Shown piece by piece: positions 52,593 to 61,215 of a DNA stretch of 64,000 nt (position 1 is its first letter; every line of letters begins with the position of its first letter). The translations under genes were made by a program, and so were the position numbers. The stretch lies in assembly GCF_041435335.1 (NCBI RefSeq), contig NZ_CP108430.1, forward strand, positions 1,674,001 through 1,738,000, in the 5' to 3' direction. The notes under the pieces are model-generated. The model was not told the origin of the DNA. It searched no databases and saw nothing but the letters and a program-made list of their open reading frames with translations. The stretch comes from Streptomyces sp. NBC_01283. GTDB taxonomy: Bacteria > Actinomycetota > Actinomycetes > Streptomycetales > Streptomycetaceae.

Positions 52593-53492
52593 CTATTCGG
52601 CCGCTTCCCCCAGCGCGTCGAGCACCGGGCGGATCAGCGGATGCTCCTCCGCCCCGCACCGCACCGCCGCGAAGACCCGGCGGGTGGGAGCGACGCCCTC
52701 CACCGGGCGGATCACCACCCCCGAGACGTCCATGCCCCGCAGCGCGGACCGGGGCACCAGGGCCACGCCCGCCCCCGCCGAGGCCAGGGCGACCACTGCC
52801 CGGAAGTCGTCCGACCAGTGTTCGAGCAGTGGCTGGAAGCCCGCCGCCTCGCAGGCGAGTATCACCACGTCATGGCAGGGGTTACCGGCGAAGGGGCCGA
52901 TCCACGCGTCCTTGGCCAGCTCCGCGAGCGGTACGCGCTCCGCGTCCGCGAGGCGATGCGTCTCGGGGAGTACCGCGTCGAACGGCTCCGCGTACAGCGG
53001 GACGCGCGTCAGCCGCGGGTCGTCGGCGCCCGGGGCTCCCCGGTACTCCACCGCCACGGCGACGTCCACCTGCCGGTCGAGGACCATCGGCAGGCTCGCG
53101 TCGCCCTCCGCGTCCTGGACCCGTACGCGGATGCCGGGCGCGGCGGTCGAGAGCCGCGCGAGGGCGGGCCCGACCACCAGGGCGATCCCCGTGGCGAAGG
53201 ACGCCACCGTGACCGTCCCGGCCGCGCCCGAGCTGTACGCGGCGAGCTCCGCCTCGGCCCGTTCGAGCTGGGCGAGGACCGCGTTCGTGTGGGAGAGCAG
53301 GATCTCGCCCGCCGGGGTGAGCCGGACCCCGCGGGCACCCCGCTCGACCAGGCGGTGGCCGGTCTCCTGCTCAAGCGCGGTCAGCTGCTGGGAGACCGCG
53401 GAGGGCGTGAGGTACAGCGCGGCGGCAGCGGCCGTGACCGTGCGGTGGTCGGCCACCGCACGGAGGATGTGCAGCCGCCGCGCTTCGATCAT
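52593..53492 (-). CDS. LysR-family regulator downstream of kbl
   Basis: This 299-residue regulator has the winged helix AALYLTPSAVSQQLTALEQE (about 24-43) and the ligand domain. It begins 75 bp after the kbl stop on the same strand, so it may be cotranscribed with tdh-kbl and regulate threonine catabolism. That is inferred from position. Confidence 0.92.
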   Translation of the reverse strand: MIEARRLHILRAVADHRTVTAAAAALYLTPSAVSQQLTALEQETGHRLVERGARGVRLTPAGEILLSHTNAVLAQLERAEAELAAYSSGAAGTVTVASFATGIALVVGPALARLSTAAPGIRVRVQDAEGDASLPMVLDRQVDVAVAVEYRGAPGADDPRLTRVPLYAEPFDAVLPETHRLADAERVPLAELAKDAWIGPFAGNPCHDVVILACEAAGFQPLLEHWSDDFRAVVALASAGAGVALVPRSALRGMDVSGVVIRPVEGVAPTRRVFAAVRCGAEEHPLIRPVLDALGEAAE

Positions 53493-53567
53493 GGGGTCGA
53501 TTGTCCCAAACCGCGGGCCTCACCGACACCAGTGGTCCGGCCAAGGCCCCCGGACACAGGTGGGCCC

Positions 53568-54776
53568 TCAGGCACCTGCGGCGTCCAGCTCCGCCCGTGC
53601 CGCCACGAACGCGTCCACCGCACGGTCCACGTCCTCCGTGGAGTGGGCGGCCGACAGCTGGACGCGGATACGGGCCGCGCCCTGCGGCACCACCGGGTAC
53701 GAGAAGCCGATCACGTATACGCCGCGCTCCAGGAGCAGCTCGGCCATCCGTCCCGCGATCGAGGCGTCGCCGATCATCACCGGGGCGATCGCGTGGTCGC
53801 CCGGCAGGATGTCGAAGCCCTCCTCGGTCATCCGGGAGCGGAAGAGCGCCGTGTTCGCGGCGAGCCGCTCGCGCAGGTCGCCCGCCGACTCCAGGAGGTC
53901 GAGGACCTTCAGCGAGGCCGCCGCGATCACCGGGGCAAGCGTGTTCGAGAAGAGGTAGGGGCGCGAGCGCTGGCGGAGCAGCGCGACGATCTCCGCGCGG
54001 GCGGCGACGTAGCCGCCGGATGCGCCGCCGAGGGCCTTGCCCAGGGTGCCCGTGATGATGTCGACGCGGTCCATGACGCCGTGCAGCTCGGGCGTGCCAC
54101 GGCCGCCGGGGCCCACGAAGCCGACGGCGTGCGAGTCGTCGACCATCACCATCGCGTCGTAGCGGTCGGCGAGGTCGCAGATCTCCCGCAGCGGGGCGAG
54201 GTAGCCGTCCATGGAGAAGACGCCGTCGGTGACGATCAGCTTCCGGCGGGCGCCGCCCTCGGAGGCCTCCTTCAGCTGCTGCTCCAGGTCCGCCATGTCG
54301 CGGTTGGCGTAGCGGAAGCGGCGGGCCTTGCTCAGCCGGATGCCGTCGATGATCGAGGCGTGGTTGAGGGCGTCCGAGATGACGGCGTCCTCCGCGCCGA
54401 GCAGCGTCTCGAAGACTCCGCCGTTGGCGTCGAAGCAGGACGAGTAGAGGATCGTGTCCTCCTGGCCCAGGAACGCGGAGAGTCGTCCCTCAAGCTCCTT
54501 GTGCACCTCCTGCGTACCGCAGATGAAGCGCACGGACGCCATGCCGTAGCCCCAGCGGTCCAGCGCCTCGTGGGCGGCGGCGACGACCTCGGGGTGGTCG
54601 GCGAGGCCGAGGTAGTTGTTCGCGCAGAAGTTCAGGACCTCGCCGGCCCGGCCTCCCGCGGTGACGGCGACCGTGGCGGACTGCGGGGTGCCGATGACGC
54701 GCTCGGGCTTGTGCAGTCCGGCGGCGCGGATCTCGTCGAGGGTGGTGCGCAGGTCGTCGCGTACGGAGTCGAACAT
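53568..54776 (-). CDS. kbl: 2-amino-3-ketobutyrate CoA ligase (glycine C-acetyltransferase)
   Basis: This 402-residue PLP enzyme of the alpha-oxoamine synthase family cleaves 2-amino-3-ketobutyrate with CoA to glycine and acetyl-CoA. The cofactor Lys is in [14 protein letters not shown], and [12 protein letters not shown] and [14 protein letters not shown] are conserved. It starts 43 bp after the threonine dehydrogenase stop, and together they convert threonine to glycine. The ATG at 54776 is a normal start for the family. Confidence 0.96.
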   Translation of the reverse strand: MFDSVRDDLRTTLDEIRAAGLHKPERVIGTPQSATVAVTAGGRAGEVLNFCANNYLGLADHPEVVAAAHEALDRWGYGMASVRFICGTQEVHKELEGRLSAFLGQEDTILYSSCFDANGGVFETLLGAEDAVISDALNHASIIDGIRLSKARRFRYANRDMADLEQQLKEASEGGARRKLIVTDGVFSMDGYLAPLREICDLADRYDAMVMVDDSHAVGFVGPGGRGTPELHGVMDRVDIITGTLGKALGGASGGYVAARAEIVALLRQRSRPYLFSNTLAPVIAAASLKVLDLLESAGDLRERLAANTALFRSRMTEEGFDILPGDHAIAPVMIGDASIAGRMAELLLERGVYVIGFSYPVVPQGAARIRVQLSAAHSTEDVDRAVDAFVAARAELDAAGA

Positions 54777-54819
54777 GCTTGATTCCTTCAGCAGCTGAGG
54801 CGGTCGGGACGGTCGGGGT

Positions 54820-55848
54820 TCAGGAGGTCCAGTCGAGGATGACCTTGCCGCCGCGGCCGCTCGCCGCGTCGTCGAAGGCCGCCTCGAAGTCACGGTGGCC
54901 GTAGCGCCCGGTGATCACGGGGGCGAGGTCGAGGCCGCCTTCGAGCAGCACGGACATGGAGTACCAGGTCTCGAACATCTCGCGGCCGTAGATGCCCTTG
55001 ATCGTGATCATGGAGGTGACGATCCGGGACCAGTCGACGGCGAACTCCTCGGCCGGCAGACCCAGCATGGCGATCTTGCCGCCGTGGGTCATGTTGGCGA
55101 GCATGTCGCGCATCGCGACGGGGTTGCCGGACATCTCCAGGCCGACGTCGAAGCCCTCGCGCAGGCCGAGTTCGCGCTGTCCGTCCGCGATCGAGGTCTC
55201 GGCGACGTTCAGCGCAAGGCTCGCGCCGACCTTGCGGGCGAGCTCCAGGCGCTCCTCGCTGACGTCCGTGATGACGACGTTGCGGGCGCCCGCGTGCCGG
55301 GCCACGGCCGCGGCCATCAGGCCGATCGGTCCCGCGCCGGTGATCAGGACGTCCTCGCCGACCAGCGGGAAGGACAGCGCGGTGTGCACCGCGTTGCCGA
55401 ACGGGTCGAAGATCGCGGCCACGTCGAGGTCCACGGGGACGCGGTGCACCCACACGTTGGCCGCGGGCAGCGCGACGTATTCGGCGAACGCCCCGTCCCT
55501 GCCGACGCCGAGGCCGACCGTGGCGCGGCACAGGTGGCGGCGGCCGGCCTGGCAGTTGCGGCACTTGCCGCAGACCAGGTGGCCCTCGCCGCTGACCCGG
55601 TCGCCGATCTTGATGTCGGCGACGTCACGCCCGGTCTGCACGACCTCGCCGACGAACTCGTGCCCGACGACCAGCGGCGCCTGGATCGCCTGCTGCGCCC
55701 AGCCGTCCCAGGCCCGGATGTGCAGATCGGTGCCGCAGATCCCGGTGCGGAGCACCTTGATCAGGACGTCCCCGTGGCCGATGACCGGCTCCGGTACGTC
55801 CATCAGCCGGAGTCCCGGCTCTGCCTTCTCCTTGACCAGCGCCTTCAA
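54820..55848 (-). CDS. tdh: L-threonine 3-dehydrogenase
   Basis: This 342-residue zinc medium-chain dehydrogenase oxidises threonine to 2-amino-3-ketobutyrate with NAD+. The catalytic zinc ligands are in GICGTDLHI and VVGHEFVGE, the structural zinc four-Cys set in [15 protein letters not shown], and the Rossmann motif [13 protein letters not shown]. The length equals that of E. coli Tdh. The product is passed to the kbl enzyme encoded downstream. Confidence 0.96.
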   Translation of the reverse strand: MKALVKEKAEPGLRLMDVPEPVIGHGDVLIKVLRTGICGTDLHIRAWDGWAQQAIQAPLVVGHEFVGEVVQTGRDVADIKIGDRVSGEGHLVCGKCRNCQAGRRHLCRATVGLGVGRDGAFAEYVALPAANVWVHRVPVDLDVAAIFDPFGNAVHTALSFPLVGEDVLITGAGPIGLMAAAVARHAGARNVVITDVSEERLELARKVGASLALNVAETSIADGQRELGLREGFDVGLEMSGNPVAMRDMLANMTHGGKIAMLGLPAEEFAVDWSRIVTSMITIKGIYGREMFETWYSMSVLLEGGLDLAPVITGRYGHRDFEAAFDDAASGRGGKVILDWTS

Positions 55849-55957
55849 CGCAGCGGCTCCTGTCGTACGTCGCTTCTTCCACCGACGACACAGGAATCTT
55901 CCCTACGGCGGCGCCCCGGTCCATCGAGGATTTCTTAAGCGCCGCCGCAGCTTTCCT

Positions 55958-57145
55958 TCAGGCCCGGGTCTGGCCCCGCTCGAAGTACGCGATCAGCTCC
56001 GGATCCAGGACGGGAACCTCGCGCGGCGTGCCCCCGTCACGGAGCGACTGCGTGGCGCGCACGCCCGCCGCCACCGCCATGCGGGCCGCGACGGGCGACG
56101 TGTCGGTGCGCCCGCCCTCGCGCACGAAACGTACGAACTCGTCGATGAGCAGCGGGTCGGAGCCGCCGTGCCCGCCCTCGTCCTGCTCGTCGGGCACCAG
56201 GTATTCGGCGTCGGCGTCGGCGCGGTAGGCCGAGCGCCGCGCGTTCCAGACCTTCACCACTCCCCCGGGGCCGTCGCCGAAGTTCTCCAGGCGGCCCGCG
56301 TCCCCGATGACGGTGTAGTTGCGCCAGTAGTCAGGAGTGAAGTGGCACTGCTGGTAGGAGGCGAGGACGCCGTTGTCGAGGCGCATGTTGACCAGGGAGA
56401 CGTCCTCCACGTCGATGACGGGGTTGAGGTCGCGCTGGGCGCTCGGCGGCCAGTGGCCGTCAGCGGTGTACCAGTCGTCCGTCTTGGGCTCGCCCGGCTC
56501 GCGGCGGTGCGGATTGTCGCCGTAGACCATGAGGTCGCCGAGGGCCTGCACCTGGCGGGTGTAGCCGTCGGCGAGCCAGTGCAGGACGTCGATGTCGTGG
56601 GCGGCCTTCTGGAGCAGCAGACCGGTGGTGTTCCGCCGTTCGGCGTGCCAGTCCTTGAAGTACCAGTCGCCTCCGTAGGCGACGAAGTGGCGCACCCAGA
56701 CCGTCTTGACCTCGCCGATCTCACCGCGCCGGATGATGTCGCGCATCAGCCTGATCACGGGCATGTGGCGCATGTTGTGGCCTACGTAGAGGCGCGTTCC
56801 CGTCTCGTACGCGGTCCGCAGGATCTCGTCGCAGGCCTCGATGCCGATGTCGAGGGGCTTCTCCACGAAGACGGGCTTCTTCTCGCGCAGCGCCTCGCAG
56901 GCGAGCTGTGCGTGGGTGTGGTCGGGGGTGAGGATCACGACGGCGTCGACGTCCGGGTCCTCGACGACCTTGCGGTGGTCGGTGGATATCAGGGCGCCGG
57001 GGAAGGCCTCGGCCGCCTCCGTCCGGGCGGTGGCGTCATGGTCGGCGAGCGCGGTGACGCGGGAGCCCGCGCCGGGCCGGTGTGCGGTGCGGGCGAGCGA
57101 ACCGCGCAGGCCGTAGCCGAGTACGCCGAGACGGAGGTCGGTCAT
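55958..57145 (-). CDS. Gfo/Idh/MocA-family oxidoreductase
   Basis: This 395-residue NAD(P)-dependent dehydrogenase of sugars or inositols has the nucleotide motif GVLGYGLRGSL, the active-site block EKPLDIGIEACDEI and a His/Asp pair in LLQKAAHDIDVLHWL. GGAAAGGCAC precedes the ATG at 57145. It is third in the minus-strand unit after the beta-helix hydrolase (44-bp gap) and should process the monosaccharide released by it. An alternative substrate is a cyclitol. Confidence 0.9.
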   Translation of the reverse strand: MTDLRLGVLGYGLRGSLARTAHRPGAGSRVTALADHDATARTEAAEAFPGALISTDHRKVVEDPDVDAVVILTPDHTHAQLACEALREKKPVFVEKPLDIGIEACDEILRTAYETGTRLYVGHNMRHMPVIRLMRDIIRRGEIGEVKTVWVRHFVAYGGDWYFKDWHAERRNTTGLLLQKAAHDIDVLHWLADGYTRQVQALGDLMVYGDNPHRREPGEPKTDDWYTADGHWPPSAQRDLNPVIDVEDVSLVNMRLDNGVLASYQQCHFTPDYWRNYTVIGDAGRLENFGDGPGGVVKVWNARRSAYRADADAEYLVPDEQDEGGHGGSDPLLIDEFVRFVREGGRTDTSPVAARMAVAAGVRATQSLRDGGTPREVPVLDPELIAYFERGQTRA

Positions 57146-57189
57146 GGTGTGCCTTTCCGTACAAATACCTGTGCGAGTGCGGGTGTTGC

Positions 57190-59466
57190 CTATGTACGTG
57201 CAGGATGCACGAGCACGTGCGCGAGCGCCACGCGTCCTGTGCCGGTGAGCTTGATCCTTATGTATCTGGCTTCCGCGTCCGTGTCGAGGAGTGTGGGCCG
57301 AAGCGCCCGTCCGGTGACGTGCACGGTCGTGGTCGTGGCGTCGGAGAAGTCCGCGGTCCTCGCCAGCCGCACGTCGAAATCGGCCGTGGCCATGGAGGCG
57401 TTGTTCCAGACCTCGATCTGTCCCACGTGCCGCGCCTCGCCCAGGTCGACCTGCCACCAGGCGCCCGGTTCGGACAGGGTGCGGGTGTCGGTGGAGGTGT
57501 CCCCGTCGGTGGCGTTCGCCGCCGGGGCCGCGCCGTCGGTGGAGGACTGGGACGCGGTGCCGGTGCGGGCGAGGTCGGGGCGCAGCTGCTCGGCCGGCGT
57601 CGGGCGCGCACCCGCGCGGGCCGCCACGGCGAGTGCGTCGGCGGGCAGCCGGTCGAGCTTGGTGTGGTTGTCCTCCATCGTCGACCCGGTGCCGGTGAGG
57701 ACCGGCGTGTCGGTGTCGGTCCAGTTGCCGGTGGCGTGGTTCTGGATGCCGTAATCGGCCCAGTTGGAGACCCACTTGTAGCCGACGCGGGTGATGACGT
57801 TTCCTTCGACGCGGATGTACGAGGACTGCTCGTCGAGGTAGATGCCGTTGCCGTCGCGCTCGGTGTTCCCGTACGCGGAGCGGTTGATGTAGTTGCCGGA
57901 GACGACCGTGCCGGGCTGGGCGCCCTGGGTGTAGATCGCGCCGCCGTCGTGCTGGGTGTGCTCGACGCGCATCACGTTCGTGATGCGGTTGTCCGTGATC
58001 CGGTTGTCGCGGAGGACGGACTTCTGGGCCTCGGGCTGGTTCCAGCCCCAGCCGACGGAGATCCCCGAGTAGGGCAGGTCGTCGAGGGTGTTGTGATCAA
58101 TGCTCAGCCCGGCTTCGTAGCCGGCCCAGACGCCCACCGCGTCGGTGTACTCCACGCCGGTGCGGCGGATCGTGTTGTACGCGACGGTGTTCCGCTCACC
58201 CGCCAGTTCCGCGTCGGGCTTCGGCTCGGTGTCGCCGACGTAGACGGCGCCGGACGACAGGTCCGTGAAGCGGGAGCGGGTGACGGACGATTCCTTGGTG
58301 CCCGCCTCCAGGATGACTCCGGCGCCGCCCAGATGCGTGAACTCGGCCCCGGTGACCGTCACATGGCGACCGCCGCGGACCGTGAGTGCCGCGCTCGGCT
58401 TGGTGTAGTGGCGTCCCGCGTGATCGACCGGGCCGGTCGCTCCGGTGAGGGTGAGTCCGGCCTGGGTGCCCGCGTAGCCCTCGTCGGTGGAGGGCTGACC
58501 GTACGCCGCGTGGGCGAAGCCGATGCCCTGCACGCGCAGGTCGTGGGCGCCGTCGATGACCATGAGGTGCTCGGTTGCCGGGGTGAGCACGCGCGCGCGG
58601 CGCATGTCCTCGCCCTTGCGCGGGAGGTAGGTGACGGTGCGGTTCTCGGCGTCCCAGACGAACTCGCCCGGCCGGTCCAGGAGTTCGCGGGCGTTCTCGA
58701 AGAAGGCGACTCCGGAGTAGCGCGCCGAGTCGACGGCCGTGGAGTCCCAGGCGGGGCCCGTGCGGTCCGTTCCACTCGTGGAGTTGGTCCAACAAGGCTG
58801 CGCGAAGGTGAGGTTGTCCCCTTCGACGCCCGTGATCCGGCAGTGGTAGTCGCGCCAGCGGACCCTGATGACGGCCTCCGCGCCGGTGGGCCGAGTCCAC
58901 TTGGCGATGCCGGTGGCCGTGGCGCCCGTCATGCCGGTCTTCGTCGCGTCACAGGTGCTCGCTGCGCAGGCCGCGCCCCGCGCACGCTGCGCCCGCTCGC
59001 CGTCAACGAAGAGCTGGCGCGGGGTGATCCCTTCGGGGACGTCGGCCGTCCAGGTGCCGTCGGCGCTCTTGTCCCAGCCGGTCAGCGCCCGGCCGCCGGA
59101 CAGGACGGGGTGGGCGCCTGGCGCGGCGTTCCAGGTGACGGTGTGCCCGTCGCGCCCGGAGTCGGCCGCGCCCAGTACGAGCGGCTCGCTCATCTCGTAG
59201 GTGCCGTCCGCGAGTTCGATCCGTACGTCGCGTCCGCCGATGGTGCGGGCGGCGTCACGCGCGGCCTGCGGGGAGCAGGGGCGGGCGGGAGTGCAGGCCT
59301 TTCCCGAGCCGTGCGGGGCGGCGTGGACGACCTTGGTGGCGGGGGCTGCGGGGGCTGCCTGGGCCGTGCTCCGCGGGGCGATGACGGCTCCGACCGCGGC
59401 GAAGGCCACGACGATCCCGGTGAGGCGCGGGCTCCGCGAGCTCCGTGCGCTCCGTGGGCGCCTCAC
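57190..59466 (-). CDS. Secreted right-handed beta-helix glycoside hydrolase, GH141-like, with C-terminal F5/8-type module
   Basis: This 758-residue protein has an Arg/Ser-rich N-terminus and hydrophobic signal (LTGIVVAFAAVGAVIA). A PRQLFVDGERAQRAR and RDVRIELADGTYEM start leads to a long beta-helix (about 150-610; NTLDDLPYSGISVGWGWNQ). The N-terminal order (GTYEMSEPLVLGAADSG; PVLSGGRALTGW) resembles GH141-type enzymes. A galactose-binding-like domain (about 630-758; AWWQVDLGEARHVGQIEVWN) ends it. The GTG overlaps the peptidase stop (GTGA), so the two are coupled. The substrate is unknown. Confidence 0.78.
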   Translation of the reverse strand: MRRPRSARSSRSPRLTGIVVAFAAVGAVIAPRSTAQAAPAAPATKVVHAAPHGSGKACTPARPCSPQAARDAARTIGGRDVRIELADGTYEMSEPLVLGAADSGRDGHTVTWNAAPGAHPVLSGGRALTGWDKSADGTWTADVPEGITPRQLFVDGERAQRARGAACAASTCDATKTGMTGATATGIAKWTRPTGAEAVIRVRWRDYHCRITGVEGDNLTFAQPCWTNSTSGTDRTGPAWDSTAVDSARYSGVAFFENARELLDRPGEFVWDAENRTVTYLPRKGEDMRRARVLTPATEHLMVIDGAHDLRVQGIGFAHAAYGQPSTDEGYAGTQAGLTLTGATGPVDHAGRHYTKPSAALTVRGGRHVTVTGAEFTHLGGAGVILEAGTKESSVTRSRFTDLSSGAVYVGDTEPKPDAELAGERNTVAYNTIRRTGVEYTDAVGVWAGYEAGLSIDHNTLDDLPYSGISVGWGWNQPEAQKSVLRDNRITDNRITNVMRVEHTQHDGGAIYTQGAQPGTVVSGNYINRSAYGNTERDGNGIYLDEQSSYIRVEGNVITRVGYKWVSNWADYGIQNHATGNWTDTDTPVLTGTGSTMEDNHTKLDRLPADALAVAARAGARPTPAEQLRPDLARTGTASQSSTDGAAPAANATDGDTSTDTRTLSEPGAWWQVDLGEARHVGQIEVWNNASMATADFDVRLARTADFSDATTTTVHVTGRALRPTLLDTDAEARYIRIKLTGTGRVALAHVLVHPART

Positions 59467-60938
59467 TTCGCGACGCCCCAGTCCGGGTGCCCCGGCATGG
59501 GCGGGTTGTCGAGGTCGAACAGCCAGTGGTTCAGGAAGGTGCCGACCGAGTCGTCGCCGGTGACCTCGACGGCGTTGTCGACGAAGTCCTGGGTGGAGGC
59601 GTTGCCGTGCCGGTGTTCGGTGAGCCACGACTTCATGACGGCGTCGAACTTCGCATGCCCTATCTGCTGGTTGAGGGCGTAGAGGGAGACCGCCGCGCCG
59701 TCGTAGATGTTGAAGCCGCCGAGCCCGGTGGGCTTCCCGGGCGGTCCGTCGGTCTTGCGGACCGCGTCGAGCTCGGCGTACGCGGTCTTCATCTTCTCCT
59801 CGATGGGCTGGAAGCCCTTCTGGTCCGCCCACATGGCCGCGTAGTAGACGGCGGGCCCTTCGTTCATCCAGGCGTCCTGCCAGGTCGCGGGGGTGACGGA
59901 GTCGCCGAACCACTGGTGGGTGAGCTCGTGGACCATGGTGGTCGAGTAGGTGGGCCGGTCGAACCACGAAGGACCGAAGAGCGAGAGGGTCTGGTTCTCC
60001 AGGGCGTCGCTGTAGCCGTCCCGCACGATCTGCACCCCGTACGTGTCGAACGGGTAGCGCACGCCGAGGGTCTTCTCCAGCCATGCGAGCTGCCCGCCGG
60101 TCTCCTCGGCGATGGGCTTGTACTTCGCCTGCTGGTCCTCGGGGACGAGGTGGCGCAGCTTCACTCCGTGCGGGCCGCGCCCGTAGAGGTAGGTCTGCTT
60201 GTTGACGGAGATCCCCAACAGCTCGGGCGCCATCGGTGACTTGAGGACGAAGTCCCAGGTCTTCTTGCCCGCGTCGCCGTCTCGGGTGCCGGTGAGGTTG
60301 CCGTTGGCGGCGGGCGTCCAGCCGTCGGGGGCGGTGAGGTGGAAGGACCAGGTGGCCTTGTCCGACGGGTGGTCATTGACCGGCGCGAAGGTGTCCGCGC
60401 GGGAGGCCTGGGCGGCGGAGGCGAAGCCGCCGTCGGACATGTGACGCCAGCCCGGCTGACCGATCGGCTTGGTCTTTCCGTTGCCGTGGTAGGTCAGTTC
60501 GACGTCGAAGGCGCGCTTGTCGCGCAGGCCGCCCACCGGGGTGACGGTGAGCTCCTGGCCGGTCTGGCCGGGGCCGATCGCCCACGCGGCCTTCTTGCCG
60601 TTGACCTTGACGGCGTCGATGGCGAGGGAGTCGACGTCGAGGTTGAAGGACGACAGGTCCTGGGTCGCCCTCGCCTTGATCCTCATGGTGCCGGTGAAGT
60701 CGTACGTCACCGGCGTGGAGTCGAAGGAGAGATCGTAATGGCGGACGTCGTAGCCGCCGTTGCCGAGCGTGGGGAAGAGCGGGTCGCCGACGCCGTCCGA
60801 GCCCGGGGCCGGGTCGAAGGGCGCCGCGTGGGCGGGGAGGGCGAGCGCGAGGGTGGCGGCCGCGGCTGCGGTCGCCGTCGCGGCACGGACGGTGCGAGTA
60901 CTGCGGGCACGTGCGGTTCGTGTCCTGTTCTCAGCCAT
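59463..60938 (-). CDS. Secreted M1-family metallopeptidase (aminopeptidase-like)
   Basis: This 491-residue protein has a Thr/Arg-rich signal peptide ending ALPAHA. The zinc site HELTHQWFGD and, 18 residues later, NEGPAVYYAA give HEXXH-x18-E. The gene is read first in the unit, overlapping the beta-helix hydrolase by 4 nt. A secreted peptidase at the head of a polysaccharide operon could help strip glycoproteins or proteoglycans. Confidence 0.93.
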   Translation of the reverse strand: MAENRTRTARARSTRTVRAATATAAAAATLALALPAHAAPFDPAPGSDGVGDPLFPTLGNGGYDVRHYDLSFDSTPVTYDFTGTMRIKARATQDLSSFNLDVDSLAIDAVKVNGKKAAWAIGPGQTGQELTVTPVGGLRDKRAFDVELTYHGNGKTKPIGQPGWRHMSDGGFASAAQASRADTFAPVNDHPSDKATWSFHLTAPDGWTPAANGNLTGTRDGDAGKKTWDFVLKSPMAPELLGISVNKQTYLYGRGPHGVKLRHLVPEDQQAKYKPIAEETGGQLAWLEKTLGVRYPFDTYGVQIVRDGYSDALENQTLSLFGPSWFDRPTYSTTMVHELTHQWFGDSVTPATWQDAWMNEGPAVYYAAMWADQKGFQPIEEKMKTAYAELDAVRKTDGPPGKPTGLGGFNIYDGAAVSLYALNQQIGHAKFDAVMKSWLTEHRHGNASTQDFVDNAVEVTGDDSVGTFLNHWLFDLDNPPMPGHPDWGVAK

Positions 60939-60951
60939 GGGGCCGCAACGT

Positions 60952-60965
60952 AGTAATCGCTTACT
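60952..60965. promoter_or_regulatory. LacI-type palindrome AGTAATCGCTTACT
   Basis: Arms AGTAA (60952-60956) and TTACT (60961-60965) flank TCGC. It is 14 bp before the M1 peptidase start in the divergent region. Confidence 0.55.
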
Positions 60966-60987
60966 GTCGCCGTCAACACCCCGTAGG

Positions 60988-60997
60988 TAACCGGTTA
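60988..60997. promoter_or_regulatory. Palindrome TAACCGGTTA
   Basis: This perfect 10-bp palindrome lies within GGTAACCGGTTAACC (60986-61000), in the same divergent region as the two CGCTTAC-containing sites. Confidence 0.45.
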
Positions 60998-61098
60998 ACC
61001 CTGGGTAGCGCCGCGCGAGAACAAGCTGGAAGACCAGCTCCGGGACTGAATGAACAGAAAGAACATAGAAAGATGCCGAGCCCTCTTGCCCCCGCATA

Positions 61099-61114
61099 GC
61101 AAACGCTTACATGC
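61099..61114. promoter_or_regulatory. LacI-type operator GCAAACGCTTACATGC
   Basis: An imperfect dyad around the CG at 61104-61105, sharing CGCTTAC with the site at 60952. It lies about 100 bp before the PL8 start. Confidence 0.5.
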
Positions 61115-61215
61115 TGTCGCGGAATCGCCCACACACCTCCCTCCCACGCCCCGCCGCGTTCCGCACCCCGATGCCCCCGATACCCCGACACCCCGACACC
61201 CCCTGGGAGTTCCGC

